A DNA stretch of 64,000 nucleotides from Psilocybe azurescens (Eukaryota > Basidiomycota > Agaricomycetes > Agaricales > Agrocybaceae): assembly GCA_023853785.1 (NCBI GenBank), contig JAJIRX010000590.1, positions 62,001 through 126,000 of the forward strand, read 5' to 3'. The notes beneath the pieces are model-generated. The model saw only the letters and a list, made by a program, of their open reading frames with translations, was not told where the DNA came from and searched no databases. Of this stretch, positions 25,633 through 36,514 are shown one piece after another; position 1 is the first letter of the stretch; every line of letters starts with the position of its first letter. A program made the translations under genes and the position numbers.

Positions 25633-27282
25633 GTGAACTTTGAAGGTCAGAAGGACAAGTTCTTGTTTCATCAATTGACGCTTAGACTTGCTACTGGGTA
25701 TGTATCGATTTTCGGGTTTTCAAACGCTCAAGTTCGACTCATGACTAGGCTAACCACTGCGACTATATGGAAGTTCATCGAAACGTGGGTGATAGATGCC
25801 ATGACGATAGTGGATCGAATTCAATTATTCATTGGATTCCATTCGAAATCATCACGTACGTGTTCGAGTTCTATCTCAGCGACTCAAACTGTTCCTCCTT
25901 CCACCACGCCGATACGGGCGCATCCTCTTTCCACTCCAGAATCTATTATGAGGGTGCGCTGCCTCTTCGGACGGTATGCCAAGTATGGTGACACATCGCT
26001 TGGACAAGCCCTCGCCTTTAGTAAATCTCTGGTTCAGTTTTGACTCAAAGACACACTCAACTTGCTATTGAATAGCTAGGCCGATCAGGAGATCTTCCTC
26101 TGTCTACCATATCCACATGAATGGCAAAGAACAAGCACTCACACCTGAATCACAGTCACTTTTTTCCTCCCTTGATTGACGTGGTCAATCGTTCCACCAG
26201 TCGATGCCATGCTCTGCACTTGAAGATATCTTCCTCGATATTAGATCAATTTTCCAAAATCGAAGATACATGCATAATCAAAGTTCTGATTCTAGTATGC
26301 AAAGACCTAGTCGACAACTTTGACCATGGACCTCTAGTGGCCCCAAACACCGTTGAAATACATGGCCTCGGTTTGGACTCGTGCATCATAAGTTGGGCCA
26401 ACCTCACCGTATTCCGCCCAACTTGTCTATACGTCGATGAAATATTTGGTGCGCTTGCCATGGTTCCCCAATTAACGTCTTGCGAACAGGAGTTGATGAA
26501 CAGCAGAGAGCGCATTTTGGATTTGGACGATTGTAAATACGTTTTCCACTCTCAGCTGAAATTTATTGATGTCCAGTTCTATTGCAACGACGATTTTGAC
26601 ACAGTGCTCTTCTTCCACAAAGTGACCTTGCCAGGTTTGACAGATCTCATTTTTGATATAAGTGATAAAGATGTTCCAAATGTGGCACGGTGGAATTTCT
26701 TGAGCGCTCCTGTTCTCTGGATAGTTTGAAATTTCACCATATAACCGTGCCAGCAGACGATCTCATTTGCGTTGCAACAACTGTCCCATGCGTCACCTAA
26801 CTTTCATTTTCACCCGGATTCGAGCAGCCATCTCTCGATGCCTTCTACAATGCACTCTGCATAAAATCGCACGAAGAAGGGCCATTACTGTAACATTTTA
26901 CCATTGACACTGAATCTACTTTCCCTTGGAATTTGCTTCCAGAGTTCCTTCAGCCTTCCAGCGGCTGATGAACGTGAGAGCACAATCCCGAGTCCTACCC
27001 AATGTTTTGACTGATAATTGGGAGCTTTTCGAGGAGCTCATGAAGGTGCGGAGTAATGCCAACATGGACATCAAGGTCCCGCGAGGAGAATGGGAGATCA
27101 CTACTCCATTTCAAACCTCGGGCTGGGATATGGGCGATCTCCTTACGTTATCGTATGGGAAGCTGGTCGCCAAAGGCAAAGCCAACGGAAAATCGCTCCT
27201 ACACGGATATAGCTTTCCAGATCCAATGTCTCCGTCCATTACATCCTATTGTTACGGCTATATAATGGCGATCTTACCTTGA
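25633..27282 (+). pseudogene. F-box/leucine-rich pseudogene
   Basis: Plus-strand member of the local F-box family. The F-box reads IHWIPFEIITYVFEFYLSD, followed by ALPLRTVCQVW, a stop, HIAWTSPRL, two stops, and QLAIE, a stop, LGRSGDLPLS. The leucine-rich middle (26121-26729) is open for about 200 residues, with IISWANLTVFRPTCLYVDE and SCEQELMNSRERI aligning to the family. A C-terminal piece (26926-27282) ends near DMGDLLTLSYGKL. Two of the stops replace conserved R (VWRHIAW) and W (AIEWL) codons by single transitions. With several independent stops and a frameshift this is a pseudogene, not one misread base. Confidence 0.8.
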
Positions 27283-28290
27283 TTCTCACATGCTCTTGGG
27301 CACACGAAGTTCACACTGCCTAGAACGTGCGCCTCCCAGTGAACTTGAAAACTTGTGTGCTACATCAGTCATTAGTCGTTGACAACGTTGACAAGCCGTT
27401 GAAACTTGAAAGTATTAGTATCTCTCGATGTTTCGAGCACTAGTAGATACAATAGCGTAGAGTGTACATCTACACCCGTGCGTCTTAGCACCTCATCTGC
27501 TTGTTGCACGATAACAAACAGATTCAAAAACAAAACAAAAACATGAAAGTATCCGAAAAGCCCCTATCCATAACCGGCATATCCCGTACGGCGCATCAGC
27601 CAGCTCATAGTAGCTAGCTCATAGCTAGCCTCTCTTTATATCTCTCCCACTCTGTTTTCGCTAGGCCACTACACCATGAGTTACGCCTCTATGTCAACTA
27701 ACGTTTGTCTCGCATCGCTACTTGTGCTGTTCCTTTGCCCTTCTCGTCTTACCAAGTGCGTGTTCTAAACGACGCGCTTTACGATATCAGATATCTCCAG
27801 TGGAATGTTGAGACTAAAACAACATATTAATCCCTCTTCCTTTCACTTGGCGGTAGATTTAATCGATTTGGTCCACCACAAGCTATTGAATTTTCTCTAC
27901 TCCCGAGCCCTAAATTCTAGTCTGTTTTGTTCTGGTGCTACTGGTGCTACTGCCTATTTTCGAGTCTAGCCAGTCAACTACAGTACTTTTAATGGGATGG
28001 GTCTCTAACTTGATTCACGCTGACGGCATGTCATTTAGTGACTTACTACTCTGGTCAAACGATTAACTCCTGTTGACGTTGACGACGCTATTACTGTTGA
28101 GAAAGCACTTGCGGGTCAGGTTTTAAGTTGTGGATTTAGGACGGGACTCGCTAGACTCGCTGCATTCTCCTCTTCCATTCTTTCTTTCAAGATTCGAGCT
28201 TCTTCTAAGCCCAGCCTTTTGAAGAGAAACATAATAAAAGGGCGACATAAATGCCTTCTTGCAATCTCCATCAACAGCAATTTTTTAAAC
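27283..28290. other. Intergenic region
   Basis: About 1 kb without a supported gene. A stretch near 27660-27770 starts with ATG in a hydrophobic frame (MSYASMSTNVCLASLLVLFL) and is followed by a possible donor. This could be the signal-peptide exon of a lost or unrecognised secreted protein, but no continuation was found. Confidence 0.35.
28231..28241 (+). promoter_or_regulatory. TATA-like element before the crystallin-like gene
   Basis: ATAATAAAAGG sits 50 bases upstream of the ATG at 28291. Confidence 0.35.
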
Positions 28291-28744
28291 ATGAAGTTCA
28301 TCGCTGGTGTCGCCTCCTTGTCTCTTCTTGTCCTATCGGTTGCGGTGCGTTTGATTTATTTTACCGCTCAAAATAGGACATAGATTTACCTCGAACCAAA
28401 TTTGATACAGGCTGAATCTACTCTCATGCTTTGCTCAGACGCCAATCTAGCGGGGGAATGTGTATTCATGCAGTATAAAAATAACAAATGCCAGAACGTC
28501 CCCAAGCACTTGAACGATAAGATCTCGAGCGTCGCTCCGTCTGGAGATGGTCATCAATGCACTCTCTTCAGGTATGTGTTCGCAAATATGGATTATTCCA
28601 GCCGAGCGCTGTGACGCCGGTTGACACTCACTTTTTATTCTTAGGGATTACGATTGTTCTGGTCCGACATTCCAATTTAATGCGCACATCGATTTCCTTT
28701 CCGGTTTTAACGACGAGATGTCATCTTTCAAATGCTCCTCCTGA
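28291..28744 (+). CDS. Small secreted beta-gamma-crystallin-like protein
   Basis: Three exons (28291-28344, 28411-28571, 28645-28744) total 315 nt and encode 104 residues with an intact frame. Residues 1-18 are a signal peptide (MKFIAGVASLSLLVLSVA, cleavage after A). The mature part has six cysteines and two Greek-key-like halves. Each half carries the calcium-binding consensus of microbial beta-gamma-crystallins, (N/D)(N/D)xx(S/T)S: NDKISS in the first and NDEMSS in the second. The family is known for calcium-stabilised folds; some members are protease inhibitors or killer-toxin-like proteins, but nothing here identifies a target. The secretion signal, small size and cysteines make it a candidate secreted effector or stress protein. 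That role is inference. Confidence 0.8.
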
Positions 28745-29253
28745 GCAATGTATCCACGAAGGTGTGCCATATTATTTATACTCAGCTTCATTGACCTATA
28801 AGTGCTACATAGCAATCAGGAAATCCAAAGTAAAACGCTGGTCATTGTTAATGTCTTAATATACACTGTCAACTTGTGTATGTTTCAGAGGATTAAATGC
28901 ATGCTTTGCTCTAACACGATCTGGGCCTGATTCAATGCCCGAACTGAATCCGTCCGATATGTAAATCAACTGTAGTCACTCATCGAAGAGTCCAACCGCC
29001 TACGTGTCTGTGACGCGTCTTACGGTCTTGCTCCATTTCATCAGTCCAGCCTACGTACGCACTTCAATTTAGGCTTGGGCTACTCCGAAATACACAACTG
29101 ACGTCATGTGGAACTTACTCGGTCGGCTACTATAAAAAGGTAGGGCGTCGTCGTCTCGATGTCCATTGCGCTTTCCTTGCTCCTTCGAGATTCTTTTATC
29201 CATACAACTATATCACCGTAGAAATTAAAGACCTCGTCTCCCACACAGTTAAA
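28745..29253. other. Intergenic region
   Basis: No gene seen. The distal part contains TATAAAAAGG at 29131-29140, about 114 bases before the start of the next gene, the likely core promoter. Confidence 0.5.
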
Positions 29254-29675
29254 ATGTCCCGGTTCCAAACGCCAGATGAGAGGTGTGTGGTGTTCCCATC
29301 TTTCCGAAGCTAGTCTAGTATGATACTGATGCAAAACACAATATAGTAGCAAGACATCCGAGAGGCCTACAGGCAGATTCCAAGCTGCGCCTGACAACGC
29401 CCACATTGACATTGATTCGAAGTACGTGACTCTGGACAAAAATCAACAAACTCATCTGACCAAGCCATTATATTAGAGATGAGCGCAGTATTGCCAACAG
29501 GCTAGCAGCAGCCGAGAAGAATGAGAGACTCTCCGATCAGCATGCGGATGCGAAGACTGTGACAGACCCTCTAGAACCTGCACGGGCACATGGGAATGAG
29601 CCGTCCCGGGGAGCGAAAATAGACGCTGAGCTTCAACGTGAAGAGGAAGAGCTATTGAGGAAGAAGAACGTATAA
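29254..29675 (+). CDS. Conserved-looking small charged protein
   Basis: Three exons (29254-29282, 29347-29421, 29477-29675) total 303 nt and encode 100 residues in an unbroken frame. The protein starts MSRFQTPDE and is rich in E, K, R, A and D. It ends in a short helical segment containing RGAKIDAELQREEEELLRKK. There is no signal peptide, membrane helix or cysteine cluster, so a cytosolic or nuclear place is likely. The clean splicing, good consensus sites and TATA-like box support a real gene. I do not recognise a named family; the C-terminal acidic helix may be a protein-interaction segment (inference). Confidence 0.7.
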
Positions 29676-29772
29676 TCCCTTTCGGTGCTAGTGGGTCAAT
29701 GAGTACTGTATATGAATCATGTATGAAGATGCAATATTAGCAGTTGATACCCGTTCCGTTGTATCCTCGCAT

Positions 29773-30394
29773 TCAGAGCCCTCGTTTGGACTTGCACGAA
29801 CACTCCTCTTGCTGTTGTTCAAATCTTTTGCTTCTCCCTGTTTCATGATCGCAGAATATGTTTCGGACACCCAATGCATGATCGGATATCAAGTAAGTAG
29901 AACTTCGCTGGGTGCTTGTCAGAGGAGTTAAAACAAACTGACCAGTGTCATTAGAATGGATTTTGTCGCGTTGGACGTACATCTTACCTCTGCCATTCAC
30001 CTGATCCAGATCATCCCTCACACGAAATACCCATGGCCGATGATCCAGGATCTGCCGCCACTCCCCAGTCTTCTCTAAATGAAATTTTACGTGTTCCCTG
30101 AACCCGAAGAACAAGACAACCTCACGGCACAAAGTTATCCTGTACACAGTACTATTGCTCAGGGATCGGGTTATTGTCAAGCCCATAAATTTTGCGCATG
30201 TAATTGATCCCACCAGCATCCGCAAAATAAGCGCCGTCGACGGCTGGCCCAATCCACCTCGCTGTTGAAATCCAATGTTTACTGGTACTTTGCACATTGC
30301 AAGAATTAGGAGTTGGTGAATGGGCAATACTCCCCACGACACGCTGATTTTCAATAAAGTTCAATCGTGGCGTTTCAGAAAATGTATGGAACAT
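29773..30394 (-). CDS. Unrecognised hypothetical protein, uncertain
   Basis: Two overlapping minus-strand frames look coherent in composition. One starts at 30394 (MFHTFSETPRLNFIENQR, then WISTARWIGPAVDGAYF). The other contains YRITLCREVVLFFGF and EWRQILDHRPWVFRVRDD. They may be exons of one gene, but I could not fix a splice junction joining them. No domain was recognised. The downstream part overlaps the 3' side of the preceding small gene's spacer. Low confidence. Confidence 0.25.
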
Positions 30395-30397
30395 TAA

Positions 30398-31000
30398 ATG
30401 GAATGGAGATCCCGTCCTGACGACGCGTTAGCCTGTGACTACGCGATGAAGGCCATGGGTATGACGCTTATCGCTTCATCGGAGTATAAATTTATTACTA
30501 GGCGCAAGTTTGGTTGTACGTGCGGACATTGCATAAAAGGATGGCTTTCACCGCGAATGGAATATCGACTATATAAGTATTTGTTTCTAAGATATGATGT
30601 CAATTTTTTCCTAACCAAAGTTTGGTACAGTGATCGCTGAGACGCTACTAACCGATAAGACATTGCAAAAATTGAAAGTGATCGCATCAATTTACTCAGC
30701 TTCAGCCATCCCTAAAACGCGTCAGTAGAGGTGTGGGGAGCCTTGTACTCTGTCTTCAATGCCATATTGGCCCATGCTGAGATACGTAGACAAGCTTCCT
30801 ACTCCCGAACATCTGTCTTCTCATTGAGACGCTCGCAACTTCATTGCAAAAGGCGGAAACGTGGTCACCGTTTTTGATGCTCTCACCAGCAATGCAACAG
30901 AGCACTCCTCGTTAGGGTATATGGAATGTTTGAGGATGACGATACCGACTACTTCAAATTTCCTAGTTGCGACAATGGTCTGAAGCCCGGTGTCGTGTGA
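30398..31000 (+). pseudogene. Remnant of an ankyrin-family protein C-terminus
   Basis: The first frame reads DDALACDYAMKAMGMTLI and then KFGCTCGHCIKGWLSPRM. This cysteine motif and SPRM follow the repeats in many Agaricomycete ankyrin proteins. Later segments in changing frames (IAETLLTDKTLQKLKVIAS, NFIAKGGNVVTVFDAL, MFEDDDTDYFKFPSCDNG) continue the same C-terminal domain. No ankyrin repeats precede it, and a stop follows GLKPGVV. It is therefore a 5'-truncated, frame-broken remnant. Some breaks could be introns, but the missing repeats and early stop argue for a pseudogene. Confidence 0.55.
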
Positions 31001-31640
31001 CACAGGCTAGGATTCAATCCACGCTTGTCAGTGTACGCGGCATTTTCAGGAAGTCGAAGCAGATAACGAGGAAATGGACAAGGAGGAGAGTGGTTAGATA
31101 CTTTACTGTCTCTTGTTGTTTGTAAACTTGTCTTTTCCCGAAGAACGCCACTTAGTCCTAAGAATGAAAATCTGAAGAGGGAGACAAGAGAATGCTAGAG
31201 AAAGGGAAACTAGCCTCAGGGCGTTGCGTTTCAGATGATATTTAAGGAAGATTTCTCAGGTACAAAACCAATATCCAATCCGAAATGGACAGAATGTCGG
31301 GTTCAAAGCCAAGCTAAATATGACGGACTAGTAAAGAGAAAAGCAACAGGAAAGACACCTTCACACGGGACTATCAAAATAAATTATTGCATAATCCATG
31401 AGGTGAAGATTTTGGGAAGAATCCTACCACAAGGTAAACGAGAGCTTTCTTCATGACTACAAAATTGGGACTGATCAACATTCCTATTCCAAAGAACAGG
31501 AGATGTCCGCAATGGTGGAAGGTGTAGGAAAGAGACAAATGGCATCGTGTAATGAGAATATGAATAGGTAATACCCGCCGATTCCCAGAGGAATTGATAG
31601 CTTCTATTGCAATCGATTCCAATAACTATTCTCACACCGT
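31001..31640. other. Intergenic region between two 3' ends
   Basis: Convergent spacer after the ankyrin remnant and before the 3' end of the aspartic protease. No gene or repeat seen. Confidence 0.5.
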
Positions 31641-33406
31641 TTAGTTGACTGTCGAAGTGGTGAAAGGAGTGGTGGCAAAACCAACACGCTGTTTGGCTGT
31701 GTCGTACACGGAGTAGAATCGTTCGAGGAAAGTCAAGCCGTTGATGAAGTCAAGACCTTCGCCGCTGGACGTGCCAAGATCGCTGACGATGAGATAGATA
31801 TTTCCAGCGCTACCACCGATGTCGGTGTTGAGGGCACGAGGCCATATTTGAGCATTGGGGGTCATTTCGAAAGTATTCTAATCAACAGTGAGAAACCACA
31901 TTCAGGAAAAGGGTCACTAGATCAAAACTCACTCCTCCAGTAATGAAGAACAAACTCTGCATCACGTTGAAGTTAGCAGTCGAGACCTTCAGCAATCCAG
32001 TAGTGTCATCGACCGTGGCTTTGGTAGCAGCCTTGTACTTGTTGAATCCATCAGTGGCGAGGAGGACAAGAGTGGTCCCTAGATAAGTTAAATGGTGAGA
32101 TTCGATCCGATCCGCTCTCCACAAAGATTGACATACCGGTATCGACAATCCCAGGAGTGGTGGCCAAAATATGAGTAGAAGTGCCATATCGGACTGACTG
32201 GTTGATACCCCAGAACTCGTTAGCAGGGGAAGTGGTGGTCAGTGGACTGATCGTTCGTATTTTGAGACAGCTGTAGTAGACATCGTCAATTCAGATAATT
32301 GCTCACCTGTATGAGATTGAGCCAGTAAACTTGGTAGGGTCAGTTCCGCCTGTAGGTGGGAGGATCGTGAATAAGAAAGAACAGAATTATATGTTCTGCA
32401 ATCTGACATACCCCAGGTGAGCTCTCCGTTGTCATTATTCTCCGTGGTGGTGGGGTTGAATGAAATACCAATTTCGTTGGAACTGACCACGCCGTTGGAA
32501 AACAAGTTATCGGTAACGGTTGGGATGTCGGTGTTGCTACCGGGAGACAAGGTACCCAAAGTGAGGCCAACTGGACCAATACTAATTCACGAAACAAAAA
32601 AAAGTCGGTCAATGAGATATGAAGCACACTAAGCGTTTCGGATACCCAAGAATACCATCAACGCCTTCGAATCCAGAGGACTGTAATTAAAAGTTGGGGA
32701 ACTTTGGTATAGCCAAAGAATCAAACCACGAACCTCTTTAGCGACACCGATAGATTGTTTAGGAATGACAAGGCCGGTGGCAAGGGTGACAGTGTCGGTG
32801 AATTCGTTTCCGGAGAAGGAACCTGATCCATACGTCACAGACTAACAAAGAATCGTTTGGAATGAGATTTTCAGAACAATAAACGAGTGTTGCTCACCAC
32901 TTCGTTTGATGTCTGGACACTAGTGCTTGTCTTCACGTAAGGCGTATCAGCTCCAACCCATGTGTTAGAACTTCGAGACCACGGAACTCCTGATGAGCCA
33001 ATGAAAGAGAAAAGGAACATGGAAGCCCATACCTTCCAGTATCAATGAGGAGGTTGTCTATGTTAAGTGAAACTGAGTTAACACTGGTCAAGTTGTTACA
33101 AATCAAAAGCTTACATGTCGTGGCTGGGCTGCCAACGCCAACGAATGCAACGTAGTTAACGGCTTGATTCTGCACTTGCTCGTTGATGACAGAGTCCTGT
33201 TGAAAGGGAAGTCCTGCAGCCTTGGCAGCACCCTTAGCCTTCAGGAACTTAGCCCTATTCTGATCATGTCGCAGAAGGTTGTGAACGCTTGTGAAGTTGG
33301 TACGACGAGATATAGGTAAAGTCACAGGAGACCTGTTCACTACCACTGGATTGGCAACCACCGATAGAGTGAGAAGGATAGTGGTCAAGAGACTGGCGGA
33401 GAACAT
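31641..33406 (-). CDS. Secreted aspartic protease, family A1 (polyporopepsin-like)
   Basis: Acid endopeptidase secreted from the hypha. The order is signal peptide (MFSASLLTTILLTLSVVANP), a basic propeptide (with ISRRTNFTSV and KFLKAKGAAKAAGLP), then the bilobed catalytic domain. The first active-site motif is LLIDTGSSNTW and the second is GIVDTGTTLVLL, so both catalytic aspartates are present. Other landmarks are VTYGSGSFSG (flap), GVDGILGIG, GELTWGGTDPTKFTG and the C-terminal GLTFLERFYSVYDTAKQRVGF. About eight or nine exons; introns split both DTG motifs. No frame break was found. The length of roughly 400 residues is normal for the family. Likely role is nutrient acquisition from protein. 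Confidence 0.92.
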
Positions 33407-33680
33407 GATAGAGCTCCTGATTTCAATTCTTCAACGAAAGTATCTCCTTCTTATACGACTATTACTCTGCTCTTGTATGGGTATCAGCACACGCAAGTAT
33501 CTTTCCAGTCGGTCCCTAGATAATGGAAGGTTATTGTCATGTGCCAGGATACCTTGGTTGAGAGATCTGATGCTATATACAGCATGGAAGATAAAGAGAC
33601 TATTGAGGTATCCGAGGAGCATGCTTCTAATCATAAGGTCAGCAGTCATCCGACTGCGATGTGATCAAGTACCAGTGTGA

Positions 33681-34830
33681 TCAACTGAACGCGCCGGGTG
33701 TAGTCTGCATGAATATCATTCCAGAGTGATTCACCGATTGTTGTTGCCCCGGAGGTGGTAAGGTTTGCTGCAAAGTAGCGCTTCTAGCACCAACGCCAGC
33801 GCTGGCATTGTTATTACTACTCGGAACAAGTTTGGGGGGTGCAGATGCATTCATCTGAGTAGGAGATGACAAAACGTAAACCTGCGGAGGAGCCATCATA
33901 GATTGGTACGAATTCAGAGCGTACCCAGCCGGTGCATATAGCAAGTGCCATTGACGTTCTCGATGATCTACATTGAAGAAAACGGAGGACGAAGGCATGG
34001 CTGAGTATATCAAACTAGATTCTTACACTTTGTCAAATAGTAGTAGACTAAGAGGGTACACACTGATGAATGCAACGCCGAATAATCTTGCATCCGTGGG
34101 ATAATCCAATACTTTACATCCGCCCATCCACACCAAAGAGCGAGGGATAGTACGGAAAGAATGACGTATAAAGATAAAGGTCCAACAGGGGGCCAGGACT
34201 GTCTGACTACTGCCAATCAACTACAACCAGCGGCACGTGCGTCTTATGCTTCACCGGCGCGTTCAGATACCTGCAGATATAATAGGTGTAGATTAGCGCC
34301 ACATACAAACTACTGGCGGCGACCTTTGTGTGGAATTGAAACTCATCAAAAGTTCTCCACAACAGCTTCCCCATGACTGTTCCGCCACCTATCACCCTTA
34401 GCCTATCCTATAACAGCTTCTGAATGCCGATTCTAATAAGTATTGGCAATGCATGTGCAAGCATTCGTACTCGATATCTCTCGGACCGCCATACCGCCTT
34501 TGAGGCTACCCTCATGCCATGCTTGTCTCCAGAGTAATCAAACCACCTTGCTAGCTGGTCCCGAAATAAGGAGCCGATTTACCAAGAGACAGTTGACAAT
34601 ATATCTTTTGGTACGCGCAGTGTACCATACGTTAGAATGAAGCCGGTTAAAAATATAAAATTTCATACCAAAACTGCCAGATAAGCTGTGGAAAGTAGGT
34701 CTGTGAAGATCCTCCAATTAGAAGTCCATTGGATCGGATCCAGGACCCACTGGCATTGTAAGAATTTTTACTTCCAATTTAAAGATGGCTTCCACCCTCG
34801 TACGGAACAGATCAGATGACAGAAATCAGA
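33681..34830 (-). CDS. Unknown multi-pass membrane protein with Q/P/N-rich tail
   Basis: Read on the minus strand, several hydrophobic segments can be joined by short introns: SNWRIFTDLLSTAYLAVL, FHTKVAASSLYVALIYTYYI, and LSLYVILSVLSLALWCGW. A soluble tail (33681-34013) starts near YSAMPSSSVFFNVDHRERQW and becomes rich in P, S, N and Q (LQQTLPPPGQQQS) before ending TTPGAFS. This suggests at least three or four membrane helices and a cytosolic low-complexity tail. The first exon and some junctions are uncertain. I do not recognise a family. It lies head-to-head with the F-box remnant at 34924. Confidence 0.4.
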
Positions 34831-34923
34831 CGCCCTAATTGCACTCATACCAGAGATTCTCCAGCTGTTAAGTAGTACTGAGCTTACACAAAGAAGAAGA
34901 CAATTGGATTCAACATCTCCTCG

Positions 34924-35807
34924 ATGTATCAACTCGGATGTTTACTGCCGACATGCCGAAATATTCGGAGTCTAAATACTCTCAACCCATGCCGCCAACA
35001 TGAGTATTGCACGAGTCAACACGATTTATTCATTCGTTGTCGTCATCGCGGGGCCTTCTCCTCCTTCTCCTCCTTGGCTTCCAACTTTTTCGTCATAAAC
35101 TGGAACAATCTCACAAATTTCTCTATATCTGATCTGGACTTAAACGACGTATTCAACGCGCTTCGTCTTGCGCCTCAACTCACAACCTGCAACTCATCTC
35201 GAATGTTGAGGATGTCACCCGATGAATTTAGATTGCTACATTCCCAGCTGGAAAACATCGTTTTTCTTTACACCTACTTGAAAGGACTAACGAGGCAGTT
35301 GAAATACTCTTCAGAAAGCGACTTTTCCGAACTTGAAAAGTTGTCGCATTGAAATCAGTCACGAGTTCTCTACCATGGCTTTTCGAGGATTCATTGCTCG
35401 CCCCTCTTGTTCCATCAAGCACCTTTCTATCCTGTATGCATTCGCTACTGGCGAATATCTCATTAAAATCACAAAGCACTTGCCTTCCATCACGTCCCTA
35501 ACGCGATATTTTAACTTTTCCAACCCATTGACAGAGGTACCTGTCAATCTCAATCCCTTTAAGTTCTACGTACAAAGCGCTCTGCAAGGACTCCAGATAT
35601 GCAAGTCACACCATAAGGACTGATGGAGTTTCCATACTTCCCTTGCTCCAACGACTCTCCATGACGATAACCCATCCGTTTCCTTTGGAATGGCTCGCAA
35701 AAATCTTTCAGCAGCACCGTTATGACGGCGCCATATGTACGACGTCATCAGGTCGACCCCAGTTGGAGCATATCAGCATCCCTTGTGTAATTCTTCTGAA
35801 GAAATAA
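34924..35807 (+). pseudogene. F-box family remnant, leucine-rich part only
   Basis: The F-box itself is missing. What remains aligns with the middle and C-terminal parts of the local F-box proteins: FFVINWNNLTNFSISDLDLN, RLLHSQLENIVFLYTYL, AFRGFIARPSCSIKHLSILY, KITKHLPSITSLTRYF, and LPLLQRLSMTITHPFPLEWL. Frames change at about 35340 and 35620. It is a 5'-truncated pseudogene. Confidence 0.65.
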
Positions 35808-36514
35808 GCCAGATCGATGTCCCAATGTACTTGCGACATTCGACCTTGATTACTTAGTACTTGGGGAGCTTTCTCTAAGCTCATGGAGTTAGCGGGAAGT
35901 ATCGCAGTGAACCTCAAATTTAGGTATCCATACGGTCTCCGTAAATATAACATATTTGAATAGAAGCCTGGAAGCCGGTGTTGGGAAGGCGCCCCAAGAA
36001 ACCCGAGAATCCTTCCAAAGAGGTATTACTTACTGTGCATGACTTCGATTCATGTATCTCTTTCGTCGTTTAATACATGACCTTTGTGAACCCACAAAAC
36101 GATTGCAATCAACACTTGAATGTTTCGCGACAGCATTGTAGTACGTACGTTTTAGGCGACGACCATTCCCAAGGGCATAATGAAAACAATGCCGAAGCCG
36201 CATCACAGAGAGGTTCAGGGGATCAAATTCCATTTCGGCCACCGTGTTCACTGGAGTCCAGCGGCCCCGGCCCCACCGCAGTTTTCTTCTTCATTCCTTC
36301 CTCCACACGGTCACCTTCAGATTCTCAGAAGGTGCCTCTCTGTATACTTAATCTTTGCTTGATACCTTTTCTTCTTTACTTCTGGGATTCGGATTTTGGA
36401 ACCTCTGATAGACTGGAGAACCGTGTAAACTTTGGCTCACGAGCACGAGCAGAGTGACGACAACAATAACGACACCTAGTCAACGACAACGACTGCGGCG
36501 ACGTCACAATCACG
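35808..36514. other. Intergenic region
   Basis: No supported gene. A possible family-related tail of the F-box remnant may extend to about 36000 (MELAGS-like segment on the minus strand is not convincing). The last 100 bases before the LysM gene contain repeated CAACGACAACGAC units near 36460-36495. Confidence 0.4.

Noticed and set aside
27674..27760. Possible signal-peptide exon (MSYASMSTN then hydrophobic run)
   Set aside because: No downstream exon encoding a mature protein could be found; noted only in the intergenic entry.
36077..36457. 126-residue plus-strand open frame before the LysM gene
   Set aside because: Low-complexity H/N/S/F content without a domain, overlapping the probable promoter. 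Not supported.
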